NCBI GenBank assembly: GCA_963843605.1
Contig: CAWJLA010000005.1
Location: forward strand, 124,001 to 188,000
DNA: 64,000 nt
From: FEN-1297 sp963843605
Lineage (GTDB): Bacteria > Bacteroidota > Ignavibacteria > Ignavibacteriales > Ignavibacteriaceae
Direction: 5' to 3'
The notes beneath the pieces are model-generated. The model saw only the letters and a program-made list of their open reading frames with translations, was not told the DNA's origin and did not search any database. Positions 60,961 to 64,000 of the stretch are shown here, piece by piece. Position 1 is the stretch's first letter. Every line of letters begins with the position of its first letter. The position numbers and the translations under genes were made by a program.

Positions 60961-61851
60961 ATGCTGTTTATTTTATTTTTATTAATCACGGCGATTGCAA
61001 TATTTGTTTGGACTGCTTCAAAAAAAACAAAGGATGTGAACAATATTGTGTATCGTTCAGCCGGCACCGTCAGCATTTTAGTCGCAATTATTTTTGGAAT
61101 TCTCTCACTGCTTCAGTGCTTCACGCAAATTCCGGCGGGGCATGTCGGCGTTGTAGATTTTTTCGGAATTGTATCCGATAAACCACTTCCCGCCGGAATT
61201 AACATTGTAAACCCGCTTGCCAGCGTAATTGTATTTTCCATCCAGACTAAAGAACATAAAGAAACAATGCAGGTACTCTCCCGCGAGGGACTTACCATCG
61301 GGCTGGAAGTAAGCGCGCTATACAGGCTTAATCCCGACTCTGCCGCCAGGGTATATAAAACAGTTGCCGGCGGTGATTATGAAACAATTATTCTTATTCC
61401 CCAGTTTCGTTCCATCAGCCGCGCCGTAACGGCAAGTTTCCAGGCAAGTGCACTTTATTCAACCGAAAGGGAAAGACTCGGAACCTCTATTCAGGAAGAA
61501 CTTGCCAAAACCGTTGCTCCCCGGGGAGTTACTATTGAAAACACACCAATACGTAACGTTGCCCTGCCTGTACAGCTTACCGAAGCAATTGAACAAAAAC
61601 AGCGGGCAGATCAGGAGAGCCAAAGGATGGAGTTCATACTTACTAAAGAAAAACAAGAAGCCGACAGGAAACGCATTGAAGCAAAGGGTATAGCCGATTT
61701 TCAGACAATTGTAGCGGCAGGCATCAGTGAACAGCTGCTTCGCTGGAAAGGGATTGAAGCAACATTGAAAATTGCGGAGTCAAACAATACAAAGGTTATT
61801 ATTATCGGAAGCGGAAAAGACGGGCTGCCTATTATTCTGGATTCGAAGTGA
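60961..61851 (+). CDS. SPFH/Band-7 (prohibitin-like) membrane protein
   Basis: The 296-residue protein from ATG 60961 has two N-terminal hydrophobic segments (about 1-18 and 37-58). The SPFH domain follows, with G-H-V-G-V-V-D-F-F-G, L-P-A-G-I-N-I-V-N-P, an L-S-R-E-G-L-T-I-G-L-E-V core, and A-P-R-G-V-T-I-E-N. A coiled coil (E-Q-K-Q-R-A-D-Q-E-S-Q) and a prohibitin-like tail end the protein. These form ring assemblies that organise the inner membrane and modulate proteases under stress. It follows copy 5 of the element, and the next gene is 134 bp away. Confidence 0.88.
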   Translation: MLFILFLLITAIAIFVWTASKKTKDVNNIVYRSAGTVSILVAIIFGILSLLQCFTQIPAGHVGVVDFFGIVSDKPLPAGINIVNPLASVIVFSIQTKEHKETMQVLSREGLTIGLEVSALYRLNPDSAARVYKTVAGGDYETIILIPQFRSISRAVTASFQASALYSTERERLGTSIQEELAKTVAPRGVTIENTPIRNVALPVQLTEAIEQKQRADQESQRMEFILTKEKQEADRKRIEAKGIADFQTIVAAGISEQLLRWKGIEATLKIAESNNTKVIIIGSGKDGLPIILDSK

Positions 61852-61985
61852 GATGACGATGTTAATACACTTTTAAATGACGTGCATGCTTTACTGCTTA
61901 CATTCTTGAATGTATAAAAATTATTGATCAGAAAAAACTGATTAAGTAACCAGAATTCATTTTCATCAAAAGGGAGAAATATATT

Positions 61986-63017
61986 ATGAAAGCTTTAGTT
62001 TATCACGGACCGAACATACTCCGATGGGAAGAAAAACAGAAACCGGCAATCAAGAATTCTTCGGATGCAATAATCAGGATAAAAAAAACCACTATTTGCG
62101 GCACCGATCTTCACATCATGAAGGGAGATGTTCCGGACGTTATTGAAGGCATTATACTCGGGCATGAAGGAATTGGAATAATTGAAGAGACCGGTCCGGG
62201 TGTTTTTAATTTTAAAGCCGGCGACAAAGTTTTGATCTCGTGTATAACATCATGCGGAATTTGCAGCGCGTGTAAGAAGGGGATGTACTCGCATTGCGAA
62301 ACCGGCGGCTGGATTCTCGGCCACTTGATTGACGGTACGCAAGCGGAATATGTAAGAATCCCTCACGCCGATAACAGTCTTTATCATATTCCGGATGCTG
62401 CGGATGAAGAAGCGATTGTAATGCTTAGTGATATTTTGCCGACAGGATTTGAATGCGGTGTTCTTAACGGCAAAATCAATCCGGGAGATACCGTTGCAAT
62501 TATCGGTGCGGGACCTATAGGAATTGCAACCCTACTGACAGCGCAATTCTACTCGCCTGCCGAAATTATTATGATTGATTTGGATGAAAACCGGCTAAAC
62601 ATTGCGAGAGCCTGCGGGGCAACCAGGCTTGTTTCTAAAAATGCCGTTGAGGAAACAATGAAACTGACAAACGGAAAAGGTGTTGATGTAGCAATCGAAG
62701 CTGTAGGCATTCCGGCTACGTTTGATATCTGCCAATCAATTATTGCAGAAGGCGGGCATATAGCAAACATTGGTGTTCACGGTAAAAGTGTAGAACTGCA
62801 TCTTGAAAAGTTGTGGTCAAAAAATATTACTATTACAACCCGTCTTGTGGATACGGTAACCACACCGATGCTGCTGAAGACGGTTTCATCCGGAAAACTG
62901 CAGCCGGAAAAGTTGATAACTCATCGGTTTGCGTTGAATGATATTATGAAAGCTTACGCTACATTCGGAAATGCGGCAAAAGAAAAAGCGCTAAAGGTTA
63001 TTCTTACAAACCCGTAA
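61986..63017 (+). CDS. Zinc-dependent medium-chain alcohol dehydrogenase
   Basis: The 343-residue protein has catalytic-zinc ligands C38 (T-I-C-G-T-D), H and E in G-H-E-G-I-G-I near 60, and structural-zinc cysteines in C-G-I-C-S-A-C-K-K-G-M-Y-S-H-C. The Rossmann motif G-A-G-P-I-G-I lies near 174, followed by D-L-D-E-N-R, which suits NAD. It belongs to the same MDR branch as small-alcohol and butanediol dehydrogenases. AAAGGGAG precedes ATG 61986. Intergenic spacing of 134 bp leaves it open whether it shares the SPFH transcript. Confidence 0.9.
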   Translation: MKALVYHGPNILRWEEKQKPAIKNSSDAIIRIKKTTICGTDLHIMKGDVPDVIEGIILGHEGIGIIEETGPGVFNFKAGDKVLISCITSCGICSACKKGMYSHCETGGWILGHLIDGTQAEYVRIPHADNSLYHIPDAADEEAIVMLSDILPTGFECGVLNGKINPGDTVAIIGAGPIGIATLLTAQFYSPAEIIMIDLDENRLNIARACGATRLVSKNAVEETMKLTNGKGVDVAIEAVGIPATFDICQSIIAEGGHIANIGVHGKSVELHLEKLWSKNITITTRLVDTVTTPMLLKTVSSGKLQPEKLITHRFALNDIMKAYATFGNAAKEKALKVILTNP

Positions 63018-63063
63018 GGGAGATAATAATTATATGAACCCCATATTATAATTGAGATAAGCT

Positions 63064-63693
63064 ATGGCTCCTTATAAGAAATTTATTATAGTTTCAGTAT
63101 TATGCTTCTTAATGTTTCTGATAGAAAGCTGTTCGTCATCCACGCTTGTTAATGTTTGGAATGATCCTTCATATCATGAATCACCGTTGAAGAAGATATT
63201 AGTCATTGCTATAAGAAGAAATCCAATACAGCGACGTATTTGGGAGGATGCTTTTGTCGGTGATCTTTTAAAGCATCGTATAGAAGCTACTTCATCTTAC
63301 CGTTTATTCCCGAATGCATTGCCGGATACAAATCAAGTTTTTGAAGCCATTCAAGAAAACAGTTTTGACGGAATTATAGTGATCCTCCTTCTTCATCCCG
63401 AGACTCAAACTAATTATGTTCAGGGTTATGTTACAACAGAAAAGACAACCCGATTTAATAACTTTCGAAATAGATATGATATTTATTATAATGATGTTCT
63501 CCATCCTGGATATGTGGATTCCCTGAAGGTCAAGCGCAGTTCGATAGATGTCTGGGCACTTAAGAAAGAAGACCGGATAATTTGGGGAGCTACGAGTAAT
63601 TCTCCGGATCTGAATACTGTGGAATCTGTTCAAAGCGATATTGCAGAACTTGTAATAGCAGAATTAGCACGGCACGCTATTATTAAGCCCTAA
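63064..63693 (+). CDS. Lipoprotein of unknown function (DUF4136-like look)
   Basis: The 209-residue protein has a type II signal peptide with lipobox I-E-S-C (Cys about 23), then S-S-S-T-L-V-N-V-W-N-D-P. A domain resembling DUF4136-type lipoproteins follows: K-K-I-L-V-I-A-I, F-V-G-D-L-L-K-H-R, F-D-G-I-I-V-I-L-L, and a C-terminal amphipathic helix D-I-A-E-L-V-I-A-E-L-A. The family is involved in envelope or stress contexts without a known mechanism. It starts 46 bp after the dehydrogenase stop, probably the same transcript. Confidence 0.6.
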   Translation: MAPYKKFIIVSVLCFLMFLIESCSSSTLVNVWNDPSYHESPLKKILVIAIRRNPIQRRIWEDAFVGDLLKHRIEATSSYRLFPNALPDTNQVFEAIQENSFDGIIVILLLHPETQTNYVQGYVTTEKTTRFNNFRNRYDIYYNDVLHPGYVDSLKVKRSSIDVWALKKEDRIIWGATSNSPDLNTVESVQSDIAELVIAELARHAIIKP

Positions 63694-63797
63694 TTCAAGG
63701 CAGAATTTTTATATCTGTTACTGTGGATTAATATTAGCTCTATGGCGCTTTAACCGCTTGTTGAACACAATAGAAGTTATATATATTTCACATCCAA

Positions 63798-63837
63798 AAG
63801 ACTTAGTCCCTTTTTCATCCTTTTGAACGATTGAATT
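63798..63837 (+). promoter_or_regulatory. Stress-regulon element, copy 6 (before DUF5670-like gene)
   Basis: Reads GACTTAGTCCCTTTTTCATC, then CTTTTGAACGATTGAATTAC. It lies about 68 bp before ATG 63905. Confidence 0.85.
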
Positions 63838-63904
63838 ACTTTATTTCTCTTTATAGCTTCGTCTAGAATTTAATCATCGAAATTTAAAATAAAGGATAAT
63901 TACA

Positions 63905-64000
63905 ATGTTATATACAATTGGGGTTATTCTAATTCTTCTATGGCTGTTAGGACTTCTTACCTCCTTCGCCATGGGCGGCATTATGGATGCTTTACTTCCA
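63905..64000 (+). CDS. Lmo0937/DUF5670-like small membrane peptide, cut by window edge
   Basis: ATG 63905 begins M-L-Y-T-I-G-V-I-L-I-L-L-W-L-L-G-L-L and continues T-S-F-A-M-G-G to the window end. The first 32 codons match the start of DUF5670 (lmo0937-type) peptides, which are about 45-55 residues long and have two short helices. They are stress-induced in many bacteria. An AAAGGA ribosome site lies 8 bases upstream. Preceded by copy 6 of the stress element. Confidence 0.75.
   Translation, partial: MLYTIGVILILLWLLGLLTSFAMGGIMDALLP

Noticed and set aside
1..64000. tRNA, rRNA, IS elements, prophage, CRISPR arrays
   Set aside because: None seen on reading both strands; a covariance-model scan would be needed to exclude small RNAs.

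Overview
The window looks like chromosomal DNA from a free-living, Gram-negative member of the Ignavibacteria (Bacteroidota/Chlorobiota side). Seven secreted proteins end in the type IX secretion (T9SS) sorting domain with the N-Y-P-N-P-F-N-P signature followed by a G-I-Y-F-Y-like motif. A PorV/PorQ-like gene lies at the left edge. DNA is AT-rich, there are many TTG starts, and Shine-Dalgarno sequences are often weak. No rRNA, tRNA, phage, IS element or CRISPR array was seen.

Region 1 (1-28 kb) is a beta-glucan (laminarin-type) utilisation locus. A minus-strand operon runs from an SSS sodium/sugar symporter through a CBM9-like secreted protein, a TonB-dependent receptor and a large T9SS protein to PorV/PorQ. 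A separate GH5 with CBM6 follows. Next comes a minus-strand regulatory unit: anchored sugar-binding protein, sensor kinase, small membrane protein and a sigma-54-type response regulator. Divergent to it is a plus-strand enzyme operon: GH16 lipoprotein, GH5, parvulin PPIase, GH16-CBM6 and GH3-CBM32. Enzymes occur in pairs, one cell-held and one T9SS-exported. Candidate -24/-12 promoters lie upstream of the GH5 and symporter genes, matching the regulator type.

Region 2 (28-45 kb) is sensory and surface functions: a T9SS adhesin-like protein with three near-identical 408-bp repeats, a PAP2 phosphatase, two large histidine kinases (one with two seven-bladed propellers, one with OB-fold-like periplasmic domains), a 13-repeat BNR-like T9SS protein, a CsbD-like protein with a SpoIIE phosphatase, and a B12-binding radical SAM protein.

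Region 3 (45-50 kb) holds a cytochrome c and a MacA-MacB-type efflux module, then a degraded small gene.

Region 4 (50-64 kb) is an envelope/stress region: cyclic beta-1,2-glucan synthase, coiled-coil lipoprotein, DUF4398 and OmpA lipoproteins, SPFH protein, alcohol dehydrogenase, another lipoprotein and a DUF5670-like membrane peptide. The main non-coding signal is a roughly 38-bp element with two 11-bp-spaced direct repeats. It occurs six times, at 42.0, 49.7, 58.7, 59.3, 60.9 and 63.8 kb, always in sense orientation 60-107 bp before a start codon, with one weaker copy at 43.5 kb. It defines a putative stress regulon that includes a SpoIIE-type phosphatase.

Many long genes (at 0.4-3.5, 3.6-6.3, 6.4-9.0, 24.8-28.0, 37.3-39.6, 42.3-43.5 and 49.9-58.6 kb) carry single-base frameshifts, several at short homopolymers, with intact coding on both sides. 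One gene also has an in-frame TGA. Assembly errors are the simplest explanation, but real decay is not excluded, so these genes are annotated across the breaks.
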